From contig JAVHZZ010000003.1 of NCBI GenBank assembly GCA_036250195.1, forward strand, positions 61,336,789 through 61,400,788: 64,000 bases of DNA, in the 5' to 3' direction. The notes beneath the pieces are model-generated. The model saw only the letters and a list, made by a program, of their open reading frames with translations, was not told where the DNA came from and made no database searches. Below are positions 34,401 to 40,509 of this stretch, one piece after another. The stretch's first letter is position 1. Each line of letters begins with the position of its first letter. Source of the DNA: Mixophyes australis. Its lineage: Eukaryota > Chordata > Amphibia > Anura > Limnodynastidae. The position numbers were made by a program, and so were the translations under genes.

Positions 34401-35859
34401 GCTTTTAGTAGCAGTGCCAAGTACACCGAACTAGAGGAGTCTAAAGGCTCCTATACCCTGCATGCTGGACGCAGCTTATCTCTAGTATACGTCCTCTCCA
34501 CTCAGGGCAGCATGTTGTATTTCTGGTGCTTCAGTCAGTATAAAGGACATGTTAACCATACAGATAACGTATCTCTAGCTATATGCAAGATACACCATAT
34601 GGAATAATGTATAGATAGATCTTGTCATGTCATCACAAAAAACTTAATGGAAATTCATGTTAATGGTCTAATATGCATCATGTGCTCTTACTACCTACTA
34701 ATTGTAATTCACATCAAATGAACAATGGTTAGAAAGTGCTTTCAGAGATGCAGCCTGGAGATTAAGGCTATAATTTAAGTGACCGTTGCGCCTTCCTTCA
34801 CTTTTAGGTCGAATAACTTTGAGAGACCTGAAACAATGCCGAATGGGTCATATATTTTACGACACCTGCTTTAACCTTGAGAAGTACCTGGACCATGAAC
34901 AGAGAGATCCCTTTGCAGTGCAAAAGGTACCGTCCGCTCGTCTCATTTGGTTGGTTTCTTATTAAATAGTGATCATGGCATCTGTACATCCCCTTTATTC
35001 ACTAGTTGCTTAATAAAGGGAGAATATCAATACATAGAGCATTATACCATTTGTTCACATCCTCTTTACTTCATGAAAATATGATGAGAAATCCGCTCTA
35101 CCTGTGCACATTACTAAGCTCTGCTCTTGTAACACACAGGTATTGTGGAGCAAAGGTCATTGATTACTCCAGACCTGGCCAACCTGGCGTTCTCCAGATG
35201 TTTGTGAAACTACAAGTCCCAGCAGGCACTGCCAGCTATCGTCTGGCTATCTACTGGCAAAGCATGCTGGGACTTGTAGTTTCACAGCACCTGGAGAGCC
35301 ACAGGTTGGCCAGGCCTGGATTTCTCCATTAACAGAAATCTAATTGTAACTGCTTATGTTACTCCCATTGTCTCTTAGCAATCCAGCAATAGATAGTACC
35401 ATGACTCTACAACAGCCTGTTTCCCTGATCTCTCTGCAGGACATTGACAGTGACACACCAGAACCATCAGACTGGGACAGATATGCGGCTGAAGAATATG
35501 AGATCCTAGTTGCTGAGGAATCTGCCACTGAACACTTACAAGAGGGGTGAGTCCCTTACTCTGATGTTTCAGGAGCAGTTTTGAACAAGCATGGACAGAA
35601 TAGCTCCACCTAACATCGTAGCTGTGGATATGTCCCCATAGGGTTTAATTCAGGCAGGGGGCTGAAGAGATTACTACATCTAGAACAGGAAATCTTGTTA
35701 CAGTTACTTCCCAAATAAATGAATTGGCTAAAAATGATATTCTATTTTGATGCTGTCTCCAGGTCTTTTGAAGATGACTACGAAGGAGATGAAATCATCT
35801 TTGCTCCTGAGATTAATAATAAGATGGATAAATTGGTTATCTCAGACCTCACGGCATGA
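8148..35859 (+). CDS. PPP2R3A: PPP2R3A, PR72-type isoform: PP2A regulatory B'' subunit (13 coding exons, 520 aa)
   Basis: Scaffold-binding regulatory subunit that directs the protein phosphatase 2A A/C core enzyme to its substrates; the family binds calcium and acts in Wnt, cell-cycle and muscle/heart signalling. Coding segments: 8148-8279, 17145-17411, 18484-18587, 22618-22720, 23049-23123, 23918-24004, 25350-25506, 28013-28061, 31007-31096, 33891-34066, 34808-34926, 35440-35546, 35763-35859. They total 1563 nt (520 codons plus stop) with consistent phases and GT/AG borders; as I recall, human PR72 is about 529 aa. Residues 1-44 are the PR72-specific N-terminus, about 45-100 a Pro-rich linker, then the B'' core. 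EF-hand loops lie at about 290-301 ([12 protein letters not shown]) and 364-375 ([12 protein letters not shown]). The run [19 protein letters not shown] in the core favours PPP2R3A over the paralogue PPP2R3B. The assignment rests on remembered family sequences, not on an alignment. Confidence 0.95.
8280..10325. other. PPP2R3A intron 1, left part, nothing recognised
   Basis: AT-rich intronic sequence. A 115-codon open frame at 9820-10167 resembles nothing I know, has intron-like composition and no splice context, and is treated as chance. Intron 1 is about 8.9 kb; vertebrate first introns often hold enhancers, but none can be identified by eye. Confidence 0.5.
10326..10782 (+). mobile_element. 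Tc1-type transposon remnant with terminal repeats
   Basis: The ends mirror each other: TACAGTGCATATAAAAAGTA on the left and CTTTTTATAGCCACTGTA on the right, bounded by TA. Near the left end is the transposase C-terminal signature [14 protein letters not shown] followed by a stop, the usual DE(E) region of Tc1. The rest of the transposase is deleted. It is a different family from the copy at 2.0-2.96 kb. Confidence 0.8.
10783..12938. other. PPP2R3A intron 1, middle part, nothing recognised
   Basis: AT-rich intronic sequence with a G-run near 11157. No exon, RNA gene or identifiable transposon was found. Confidence 0.5.
12939..13254 (+). mobile_element. tRNA-derived SINE with conserved central domain
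   Basis: Starts GCACGGTGGCTAAGTGGTTA (A-box region) with a B-box-like GAGTTCAATTCCC, the signature of a tRNA-derived Pol III promoter. It is followed by the strongly conserved central block (TTTCCTCCGGGTGCTCCGG) known from V-SINE/HE1-like families, and ends in an L2-like tail with GGCGCTATATAAATAAATG and GAT repeats. The SINE sits inside an older repeat: flanking TAAGGAGTAA and ATCCAGCCAAATGTGC rejoin to match the fold-back element at 17513-17776. Confidence 0.88.
13255..13825. other. Intron 1 sequence with a fold-back element fragment
   Basis: The first ~110 bp (CTGGACAAACCATGTTATGC, AAGGGGTGCAAAAGTA) continue the repeat interrupted by the SINE. The remainder shows no recognised feature. 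A 103-codon minus-strand open frame at 13325-13636 has no family resemblance and is not called. Confidence 0.45.
13826..15230 (+). repeat. Left copy of an ancient intra-intron duplication
   Basis: Blocks in this stretch reappear in the same order at 16488-17065. Examples are TTTGGTCTATGAGGTTAC against TTTGTCTATGAAGTCAC, CTATCAAACTATAGAGCTGG with ATGTAGACTCCAAAG against CTATCAAACTATATTGGGCT with ATGTAGACTTCAAAG, and CAGCCTACAAAATGGATGTG against CAGCCTACAAAATGACTGTG. The left copy has extra sequence at about 14280-14870, including a TG microsatellite. Either a tandem duplication or two copies of an old dispersed repeat would explain this. Confidence 0.6.
14810..14860. repeat. (TG)n/(TATG)n microsatellite
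   Basis: About 30 bp of TG dinucleotides passing into TATG tetranucleotides. Confidence 0.95.
15231..16487. other. Intron 1, between the two duplicated blocks
   Basis: Mostly unrecognised. At about 16325-16400 there is a degraded one-armed copy of the hAT fold-back family (GAACTACAAGTCTCAGCAG and GGTTGGTCC). Confidence 0.45.
16488..17065 (+). repeat. Right copy of the intra-intron duplication
   Basis: Collinear with 13826-15230 but more compact. It ends about 80 bp before the acceptor of exon 2. No duplicated exon accompanies it. Confidence 0.6.
17145..17411 (+). CDS. PPP2R3A: PPP2R3A exon 2: Pro-rich linker and start of the B'' core
   Basis: 89 codons, phase 0 at both ends, acceptor tttgcag, donor AAG|gtaact. 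It starts [16 protein letters not shown], runs through a low-complexity Pro/Ala/Val stretch, then gives the conserved [12 protein letters not shown] segment and [11 protein letters not shown]. This is the first exon common to PR72 and PR130. The Pro-rich linker is where B'' proteins vary most; the segment after SINIPRFYF is strongly conserved. Confidence 0.95.
17513..17776. mobile_element. Fold-back (TIR) element, 264 bp
   Basis: Inverted ends: GAGTTAGGAGCAAGTCCAGC on the left and GCTGAATTTACTCCTAACTC on the right, followed inward by AAAAGGTGCA / TGCACCTTTTTA. The interior shares CATCTGGACAAACCATG and AAGGGGT blocks with sequences at 13270 and 18660, so it belongs to a locally repeated MITE family. 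Confidence 0.75.
18030..18391 (-). mobile_element. tRNA-derived SINE, minus strand
   Basis: Second copy of the SINE seen at 12939-13254, reversed: it starts at its GAT-repeat tail (an ATC tract on this strand, 18030-18066) and ends at the tRNA-like head with CCACTTAGCCACTGTGCTGC. The conserved central block is intact (GGAGCACCCGGAGGAAACC). It lies about 90 bp upstream of exon 3. Confidence 0.88.
18484..18587 (+). CDS. PPP2R3A: PPP2R3A exon 3
   Basis: Begins [18 protein letters not shown] and ends in ATWRK with the last codon split (phase 2). Acceptor gttctag, donor AAA|gtaagt. This is part of the N-terminal lobe of the B'' core that contacts the PP2A scaffold. It lies only about 90 bp from a minus-strand SINE on its left and 30 bp from a nested repeat on its right. 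Confidence 0.95.
18616..19379. mobile_element. TIR element (GGGCCGGAGTCATTAA family) interrupted by L2
   Basis: Ends GGGCCGGAGTCATTAA / TTAATGACTCGGGCCC, flanked by a 3-bp duplication TAT at 18613-18615 and 19380-19382. Three-base target sites point to the PIF/Harbinger group. About 470 bp of L2 is inserted within it, leaving roughly 290 bp of the element itself. A second member is at 27068-27791. Confidence 0.8.
18680..19152 (+). mobile_element. L2 LINE 3' end fragment
   Basis: 5'-truncated copy holding the end of ORF2 (the [24 protein letters not shown] C-terminus; here [20 protein letters not shown] then a stop) and the 3'UTR with TGTAAGCTCTTATGAACTGG and GCGCTGCGGAAACCTTGTAG. ATAAT-like bases flank both sides, consistent with target duplication inside the TIR element. 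Confidence 0.9.
19763..19821. repeat. (GT)n and (TA)n microsatellite
   Basis: GT run passing into TA run inside the hAT element. Confidence 0.95.
20338..20539. mobile_element. Fold-back MITE nested in the hAT element
   Basis: Termini GGTGGAAATTCGATTGCC and GGCTAATTGAACTCCCCC, flanked by ATT at 20335-20337 and 20540-20542. The right end closely matches the right end of the element at 24259-24476 (CGCGGCTAATTGAAGTCCCC), so they are related families. It is rich in CpG. Confidence 0.7.
20745..21540 (+). repeat. 21-bp minisatellite with higher-order structure
   Basis: Core unit CATCACGCCACCCCTCAGCT plus A (21 bp) repeated with variants. Blocks such as CCACTGCCACATCACCC recur at about 21041, 21152 and 21374, spacings of 111 and 222, which suggests a 111-bp higher-order unit. 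Because 21 is a multiple of 3, long open frames (217 and 323 codons of His/Pro/Ser/Thr-rich protein) run through it; they are an artefact of the repeat and not genes. Confidence 0.9.
22077..22617. other. Intron 3 end, no gene
   Basis: AT-rich intron with a (CA)n tract at about 22424-22455. Nothing else was identified before the exon 4 acceptor. Confidence 0.5.
22618..22720 (+). CDS. PPP2R3A: PPP2R3A exon 4
   Basis: Completes the split Lys codon and encodes [20 protein letters not shown] followed by an [10 protein letters not shown] end, phase 0. Acceptor ttttgcag, donor CAG|gtgaga. The HDD...F and EDFIPLLQ motifs match the B'' family. It follows a 4-kb intron that holds the 2.36-kb hAT element. 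Confidence 0.95.
22721..23048. other. Intron 4, nothing recognised
   Basis: Short 328-bp intron between exons 4 and 5. No repeat was identified. Confidence 0.6.
23049..23123 (+). CDS. PPP2R3A: PPP2R3A exon 5
   Basis: 25 codons, phase 0/0: [18 protein letters not shown] followed by HSRYITT. Acceptor ctttcag, donor ACG|gtacgt. This is one of the most conserved blocks of the B'' core. Its symmetrical phase means that skipping it would keep the frame. Confidence 0.95.
23630..23831. mobile_element. Near-perfect 200-bp palindromic MITE upstream of exon 6
   Basis: The arms (GGGGGTATTCAATTGTTAGC ... GCTAACAATTGAATACCCCC) are complementary along almost their whole length, meeting at a short centre near 23730, so the transcript can fold into one long hairpin. 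The flanking CAAA/AAA bases fit a 3-4-bp target duplication. The ends resemble 24259-24476 and 40510-41341. The right edge is 86 bp before exon 6. Confidence 0.85.
23918..24004 (+). CDS. PPP2R3A: PPP2R3A exon 6
   Basis: 29 codons, phase 0/0: [19 protein letters not shown] followed by [10 protein letters not shown]. Acceptor cctgcag, donor CAG|gtaggt. The exon sits between two fold-back elements: a near-perfect 200-bp palindrome ends 86 bp upstream, and another element starts about 255 bp downstream. It is symmetrical, so skipping would delete 29 residues in frame. Confidence 0.95.
24259..24476. mobile_element. PIF/Harbinger-like MITE downstream of exon 6
   Basis: Ends GGGGGGAATTCAGTT and AATTGAAGTCCCCCC with a 3-bp TAA duplication at 24256-24258 and 24477-24479. 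The interior includes CTGTTAATACGGTAATTTTA, also present in the palindrome at 23630-23831. Confidence 0.8.
24480..25349. other. Intron 6, no gene
   Basis: AT-rich intronic sequence; no exon, RNA or repeat was recognised. Confidence 0.5.
25350..25506 (+). CDS. PPP2R3A: PPP2R3A exon 7: first EF-hand
   Basis: Encodes [13 protein letters not shown], the [16 protein letters not shown] block and the first EF-hand loop [12 protein letters not shown] (about residues 290-301), with Asp at loop positions 1, 3, 5, 9 and 12. It ends with one base of a split Ala codon before gtgagt. In the family this site helps calcium-dependent assembly with the PP2A core. The last loop residue is Asp rather than the usual Glu. 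Confidence 0.95.
25922..26684. mobile_element. Inverted-terminal-repeat element in intron 7
   Basis: Left end GATAAACTATTGTGGCACT and right end (reverse complement) GATAAACTATTGTGACACT, with matching inward AAGTG(C/T)CAGCAT. No coding region is seen. A (TAG)n microsatellite lies inside at about 26503-26531. A target duplication is not evident. Confidence 0.6.
26503..26531. repeat. (TAG)n microsatellite
   Basis: About nine TAG/AGT units inside the TIR element of intron 7. Confidence 0.95.
27068..27791. mobile_element. Second GGGYCYGAGTCATTAA-type TIR element
   Basis: Ends GGGTCTGAGTCATTAA and TTAATGACTCGGGCCC, matching the element at 18616-19379. The flanks TTA/GTA are an imperfect 3-bp duplication. 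The interior has several CG words and no coding frame. Intron 7, about 220 bp before exon 8. Confidence 0.75.
28013..28061 (+). CDS. PPP2R3A: PPP2R3A exon 8 (49 nt)
   Basis: A short exon with split codons at both ends that encodes [17 protein letters not shown]. The acceptor has a good pyrimidine tract (tttttccttccag) and the donor is ACG|gtatga. Both neighbouring introns are repeat-rich; the left one ends about 220 bp after a 724-bp fold-back element. Confidence 0.93.
28421..28532. mobile_element. Short palindromic MITE (TACCGTATATACTCG family)
   Basis: Left ATACCGTATATACTCGTG then TATAAGCCGAG; right CTCGGCTTATA and ACTCGAGTATATACGGTA. The two halves are inverted copies around an AT-rich centre. 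Such 'tatactcg...ataagccga' repeats are widespread in vertebrates. The probable target site is TA. Confidence 0.75.
28533..29360. other. Intron 8, unassigned
   Basis: No exon or RNA gene. AT-rich, probably old repeat sequence. From 29357 a fragment starting CAGGGCCGCCATCAG resembles the stretch CAGGGCCGCCAAGAG at about 20182 in the large hAT element. Confidence 0.4.
29400..29490. repeat. Inverted duplication of a Penelope-like terminal motif
   Basis: Two facing copies of TTGCCTTG(A/G)TAAAGCC followed by ATTAATAGCGAAA, meeting at a CGG centre near 29445. The order TTGATAAAGCC ... GCGAAACG parallels the hammerhead-like box pair at 60828-60870. It is probably the end of a Penelope-like or similar retroelement present as a head-to-head pair. 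Confidence 0.45.
29530..31006. other. Intron 8, right part, no gene
   Basis: AT-rich intronic sequence with a run of about 22 G at 30224-30245, a G-quadruplex-capable and sequencing-difficult tract. No exon or transposon was assigned. Confidence 0.5.
30224..30245. repeat. Homopolymer G run
   Basis: About 22 consecutive G. The length may be inaccurate in the assembly. Confidence 0.95.
31007..31096 (+). CDS. PPP2R3A: PPP2R3A exon 9
   Basis: Encodes [20 protein letters not shown] and SEEDKKNPT, with split codons at both ends. Acceptor ctgtccatag, donor CAG|gtaaaa. The [10 protein letters not shown] block is diagnostic of B'' subunits. Confidence 0.95.
32060..32080. repeat. Homopolymer C run
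   Basis: About 21 C; a second C run occurs at 33066-33087 in the matching module. Confidence 0.9.
32381..32790 (+). repeat. Exact 100-bp tandem array, four units plus part
   Basis: The anchor GCCAGTTTGG begins at 32381, 32481, 32581 and 32681, and its variant GCCAGTTTAG at 32781, so every unit is exactly 100 bp. Units carry AGGCCCCCCTCCACTTGTAT and TTCAGCCATTATAGACTGTA and differ by only a few bases, indicating recent expansion. It sits between the two modules of the inner hAT element. Confidence 0.95.
33499..33890. other. Intron 9 end, nothing recognised
   Basis: AT-rich sequence up to the exon 10 acceptor. The open frame beginning at 33820 reads into the exon but has no start or splice support. 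Confidence 0.5.
33891..34066 (+). CDS. PPP2R3A: PPP2R3A exon 10: second EF-hand
   Basis: Encodes SIEYWFRCM, the canonical EF-hand loop [12 protein letters not shown] (about residues 364-375) and the FYEEQCEKM / [15 protein letters not shown] blocks. Acceptor ccctcctag, donor AAG|gtatga, ending one base into a Gly codon. The loop has every expected ligand (D1, D3, D5, S9, E12), so calcium binding is very likely. Confidence 0.96.
34067..34807. other. Intron 10, nothing recognised
   Basis: No repeat, exon or RNA gene identified. Confidence 0.5.
34808..34926 (+). CDS. PPP2R3A: PPP2R3A exon 11
   Basis: Encodes [19 protein letters not shown], then [20 protein letters not shown] and K. Phase 2 entry and phase 0 exit; acceptor cttttag, donor AAG|gtaccg. 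The [14 protein letters not shown] run matches PPP2R3A rather than PPP2R3B. Confidence 0.95.
35170..35318. mobile_element. hAT fold-back MITE in intron 11 (149 bp)
   Basis: A single hairpin: CAGACCTGGCCAACC ... GGTTGGCCAGGCCTG, inner arms ACTACAAGTCCCAGCA(G/T)GC / GCATGCTGGGACTTGTAGT. The flanking 8-mers GATTACTC and GATTTCTC match at 7 of 8. Same family as 51768-51915, with degraded pieces at 16325 and 36390. Confidence 0.85.
35440..35546 (+). CDS. PPP2R3A: PPP2R3A exon 12
   Basis: Encodes [20 protein letters not shown], then [16 protein letters not shown], with the last codon split. Acceptor ctctgcag, donor GGG|gtgagt. The [13 protein letters not shown] block is the conserved acidic C-terminal segment of the family. 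Confidence 0.95.
35763..35859 (+). CDS. PPP2R3A: PPP2R3A exon 13: C-terminus and stop
   Basis: Encodes [17 protein letters not shown], then a short divergent tail ending SDLTA and a TGA at 35857-35859. Acceptor ctgtctccag. The FEDDYE motif is shared with mammalian PPP2R3A. The last 20 or so residues differ from the mammalian tail as I remember it, which is usual for this end of the protein. Confidence 0.92.
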
Positions 35860-36970
35860 GGTGATCCCACATCCTCCACTGGACAATCAGACTGACCAGT
35901 ATTTATGGACTGAACCCTGGTCACAAGGGAGACTTTCAGGGGAAATAATATATGAATATATTTTTTATTATTTTGTGAAAGGAATTGCTTTGTTTTGTAA
36001 ACTGCTATATGAAATAAGTTCTGCTTTTCATTACTGCATTGTGTGTGAGTGCACAAGTTAGCCGTCAAACGAACAAAAGCCATTTATGTGCAATATGTCT
36101 TAAAAACTGTGCATTAGTTGTAGAGGAACAGAAGTGTCCAGCTTTTATTTACTCACTACCGTTACCCATTTCATATCTGTATGCTGCCAAGTTTTATATC
36201 ATGATCTACCCATAGTTCAACTCTCAATATGTGGGGAAAAATGAATTCAAATATTTATATTTATTATTCAAAAGTTTAATTACTCATTATGTGTATAATT
36301 CACAATTATTTTTACATTCTGTATATATGTATAAAACATGAATCTATCTTCTGAAAGAAATCACAGGGATTATTGCTAATCACCAAGGCTGGCAGAGCAT
36401 TCTGGGACATGCAGGTATCAGCTGGAGAGCCATGGGCTGTGTCTCGCTCTTCAGAGACACCCACCCGTCCATATTAATGTGGCATTGGTTACAGACGTTA
36501 CTGCCTATTTTACCTAGTTACGCTACTAAATGCAAACCATGAAAACAACTTTTAAAGCTTTGGAAGAGCATTTTTTTCATGTATGTAAAATACAGGACTT
36601 TATAAGGTATATGGACTTACATTAGTCCTACAATCTGTTTTATTTTGTATTTGGTTTACTGTGGGCTGCAATTATGATGCATTTGAAATGTGCTATATAT
36701 ATATACAGGTATCACAGGTAAAGGAAAGTCTGCTGTAGCATTTAGTGCTGCTGACAGCTGTTTACTTGTAAGCTCAAATCAGTGCCTCGGGCATATTTGT
36801 ATATTATAAGTGTGTCCTGCATGGTGTTTGTAGTGAGTAGTTTGTAAATGATCTTTAGAGAGAGCTGGTGTTTTGACATTCACACCTATTCACTTTTTTT
36901 TTCACATGTTAATAAATTCATGAAAAGCGCATTAAAAAAGCTAAAATAAATTGGGTTATTCCCAACATTA
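35860..36970 (+). other. PPP2R3A: PPP2R3A 3' untranslated region (estimated end)
   Basis: AT-rich sequence after the stop with no other reading frame of note. TGTATATA (Pumilio-like) occurs near 36321 and a weak TATAAA near 36330. A hAT-type fold-back fragment (CATTCTGGGACATGCAGG) lies at about 36390-36435. The end is set by the first canonical AATAAA hexamers at 36911 and 36945; it could be shorter if a variant hexamer is used. Confidence 0.5.
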
Positions 36971-37181
36971 CTTTCGGAAATGTAACCACTGCATTACATT
37001 ATCAACATGGCCTATTTCTCAGCAGTTTTTTTTGGTAAGCACCCAACCCATTTTTACCCATTTTCCTAGTCCAGGTGTGAATAAGCCCCTTTTCTTCATG
37101 TATTAACGCACATGCAAAACATCTAAGGCGCATGTTCGTTTTCTTTACCCATTTTCCCAGTGCTCTTGTGAACGAGCCCCC
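36873..37181. mobile_element. MITE overlapping the PPP2R3A 3' end
   Basis: Shares GACATT...TTCACA..TTAATAAAT.CATG at its left side and a TGTGAACGAGCCCCC / GAACAAGCCC-type right end with the copy at about 38890-39155. It contains both AATAAA hexamers used here to place the gene's end. Confidence 0.6.
36911..36950 (+). terminator. PPP2R3A: Candidate poly(A) signals, two AATAAA hexamers
   Basis: AATAAA at 36911-36916 and 36945-36950 are the first canonical hexamers after the stop codon. The first lies in a block (TTAATAAAT.CATG) that recurs at about 38947-38961 in another copy of the same repeat family, so it appears to be repeat-derived. Confidence 0.45.
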
Positions 37182-38889
37182 AAGGAAATGTGTACAGTGT
37201 CCACAATTTTCAGGTTTAAAACACTTCAACTGGTCATAACACTTCTAATTTGCCTATTAAACATGTGTCTTTCGATAATCCCACTTATTATAACAAGAAT
37301 ATATATTTGAAAAAGGACAGCCTCTTTCATGAATGCAATGCAGGTCATAAAGTAGTGATAGCTGCTTTAAATGCATAAAGTTCTGATATAAAGTAGCAAA
37401 CTGAATATGCTTAAACTCATGCTGATGATCAGAATTGTGCTTAACTTATTGCAGGAATAGGCAGCCATGGCACTGCATCGTCCCTTAAATTGATTGTTCT
37501 GAAAATATGAGTTAAAAGCATATCTTCAGTGTGAAGGGATATATTCAGTCTACTACTCAGTGCAACCCTTCAGAAGATACTCTTATCTCTTCCAATTCTA
37601 GGTCACTCACCTTAGCCAGCACAGTGGGCACTGTCCCATAATGCTCAGCCAGTCAGTGATTTATAGTAAGAGATTAAATCTCCCTTTCAAACACCTTTGT
37701 AAAGTGAGGAATACGATCTCCTCATGTTTAAGGCACTTATAGAGAATTTTATGATTTATGTCTGGTCTGCTTCTATCCAGAAACCTAGCTGTCTTTCTAG
37801 CCATCTGCCTTATCTAATACTTTCATTGTGTTCATCTATTTCTGACTTTTGCTTTCCTTCCAAAGTTTCCTGTTGTGTGCCTTCACTCTTTTTGGACAAG
37901 TATATCAGAGTTTTACTTTTGTAATTAGTGTACATATATATATTAAAAAATGAGTGGAACAGAAGGAATGTGACTGTGCTGAATAACCACGACAAGCATT
38001 GCTAGTCTGCCAATCAGTGGCAGGGTCACTGTAGTTACACACAAGATAACGGTGCAGTCCTACATAAAATCAATGCAGTGAGAGATTATTGAATTCATGT
38101 AAATTACAGATTGGTGGAGCCACTTTGCGAAGTGAAGAAGAACTAATAAGCAAGTGGGAGGAGAAATTTAAATAGACATTAGCCATCCTAAAAAAAAAAA
38201 GGAAAAAACAGGCACGATCATGAATACAAAGAAAAATGATTTTACACATTTGGGACAATGTCACACTCGTCTGTTTAGAATACAGTAGATTTCTAGTGGA
38301 GAGTTTCATTACAGATTGCAGTGGTTTTCTAATTTACTCTGCAGCCATAGGGGCGGGGCTTATCCTGACCATTTTAAGGCGCTGTGAATTCTATTATTAA
38401 CCCTTGCTCCCAATTGGCCAGTGCCATTTACACTCCCAAAATCTCTGGCTGAGAAGTTTCCACCTCCAAGTCACCTATTAGTTTAAAGATGCAGTAAATA
38501 AATGTTTTCACAAATATTATTATGGTGATATGTTTTCATGAAATGAGGAAAATTATATACGGACGTTGCTTAATAGGTCCAAATGTGCAGTAACACAAAG
38601 TAGCCTTATTAAATCCAAATTAGACAAGGAAAGCAGACGTCTTCTCTGTTGCTATGGTTTAATGCATATTTGCACCTTTCAGTAAACCAGTCAGTAACTG
38701 CTCTCATATAACCCTATCTTGCACTGCACCCTTACCTGCAGTGAACTATAATTGGCCAAGTGATAAAAGCCAACTTCATAATAATTTCACCTGGTTTTGC
38801 TATGGCTGAATGAGCCCAAAGTAACCACACTTAGGTTACCTATGGCTCTCTGACTGCTACCTGTATCCTGTCTCAGATGTAAGCCCGAC
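37182..38889. other. Intergenic, nothing recognised
   Basis: AT-rich sequence downstream of the gene, with no coding or RNA feature. Confidence 0.5.
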
Positions 38890-39155
38890 ACACACTCCCG
38901 ACATTAATGGCTTGCTCACATCTATCTAGTTTTTTTTATTTTTCACATTAATAAATGCATGTAACACACATTTAAAATTGGACAAAGAATGTTCAATAGT
39001 GCTGTTCCAACCATTGCGTTCTAAAATGTTACTTTTAGCAGCACGCCCAGTTGCTCTTGCACTACCAGTAGAATAGATTGTATTGGTAAACACACATCAC
39101 TAAAATGTGTTTTCGTGCCATTTTACCAGTGCATGTGTTTGAGAACAAGCCCTCA
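38890..39155. mobile_element. Second copy of the 3'-end MITE family
   Basis: Ends near GGCTTGCTCACATC and GAGAACAAGCCC; shares TTTTTCACATTAATAAATGC with 36900-36922. No coding sequence. Confidence 0.55.
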
Positions 39156-40509
39156 ATGTATTCTCTCTCACTCTTCAGGTGGAACAGGTATTTATAAAAC
39201 ACTATGTAATTGATCTATGCACTTAAACTATACCTAGTGTAAATACATGACAACCAATATCATAATAAGAATGGGGTATGTTGTTCCTGCAGTGAATGTT
39301 GTTAATTATCTGTACATTTATCATGTACACATTTTTAATTTTTTTATTTGGTTGTATGTTTGAATCGCTTGTGTTTGCGTGACATCCTTTGCGGTCTTTC
39401 TTTGTGGAGCAAGGGAGAAAAAGGCCCAAAATACAAATAAAACTATCCATTCTTGCCATGACTAATTTATTTTTCACTGGTATTATTAGATTGGTCTGTT
39501 TGACTGGTACAGTAGACACTAAAATTATAATAAAAATAATATGCAGCTTCCACTATGAGAAGGCAACAAGGTTACTTTATACATTTTGAAAGAGGTGCCA
39601 TTATATGAGCATTGCAAAGATTTGAGGGAGAGTTAAAAATAAAAGAAAAAGAAGTTGCCAAGGACTGAATCTATCAACTCTGTGCACAGTCAGTTCACTA
39701 GTGAACTAAAATAGATTCTAGGTTTGTAAAATGTGCTTGACTCAAAGTACCTTTATTACATTCAATCTTCATCTGCTGTTCATCCATGGTGTTTAGAAGT
39801 GGGTGAGGCTAGCACAACCTGTGGCCATTAAGATCATCAGAATGGTGTCCACTCATGTGATTGTATCAATGAGGACAGGGGCAGTGCCATGATGTGAGGA
39901 GGTAAGTCACAGACAGTAGAAAAACCAGGGGTGCCATCAAACTTAATCTGATGGTTCTGAAAATGAAGCATATTAGCAGCAACATTAATAATTCATGAAC
40001 ACTCAGAAAAATAAAATTGGACATGATTTGGGTGCAATTACTTGCACATTTTGAACAATGTCAAAACACTTTCTCACAAAGCGGTTATGCTCCACCCTTG
40101 TTAAGGAACTAAAGTGACCAGCATGCCCTAACTACCCATACATCACTTTGTAATAAATGCAGAAGTGTAAAATAGTTTCTGATCCACTATTAGAACAAAA
40201 GCTCCTCCCCTCTATAACCGCACCAGCAGCTCCTCAGTTCTAATGAAGTGCCTGGAGCGCTGGGTGTTTTATTGAGCTAAGAAATGCAGGTTCAGGATTA
40301 GCGCTCAGAGAACAGGACGGGTTGTATGGACTGCTGGCTGTAGACCCTTTGCAGAGGGATGTTCCTTCTGCATTTTTTGGTTTGTATTTATTTGAAAATA
40401 AGATGGGTCTGGTGCTGCCTCTACCTTTCTGAGTGTGTAATGGTTAGTATTTAGACTTAAACTTAGGATTGTGGCAGTTTATACTGTATAATACTCTATA
40501 AATCCATAT
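39156..40509. other. Intergenic; possible DIRS leader at the right side
   Basis: Mostly unassigned AT-rich DNA. At about 40190-40350 CTCCTCCCCTCTATAACCGC and AGCTCCTCAGTTCTAATGAA resemble 5' leaders of amphibian DIRS elements, so the DIRS copy to the right may start here, with later insertions in between. This rests on weak recognition. Confidence 0.3.
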
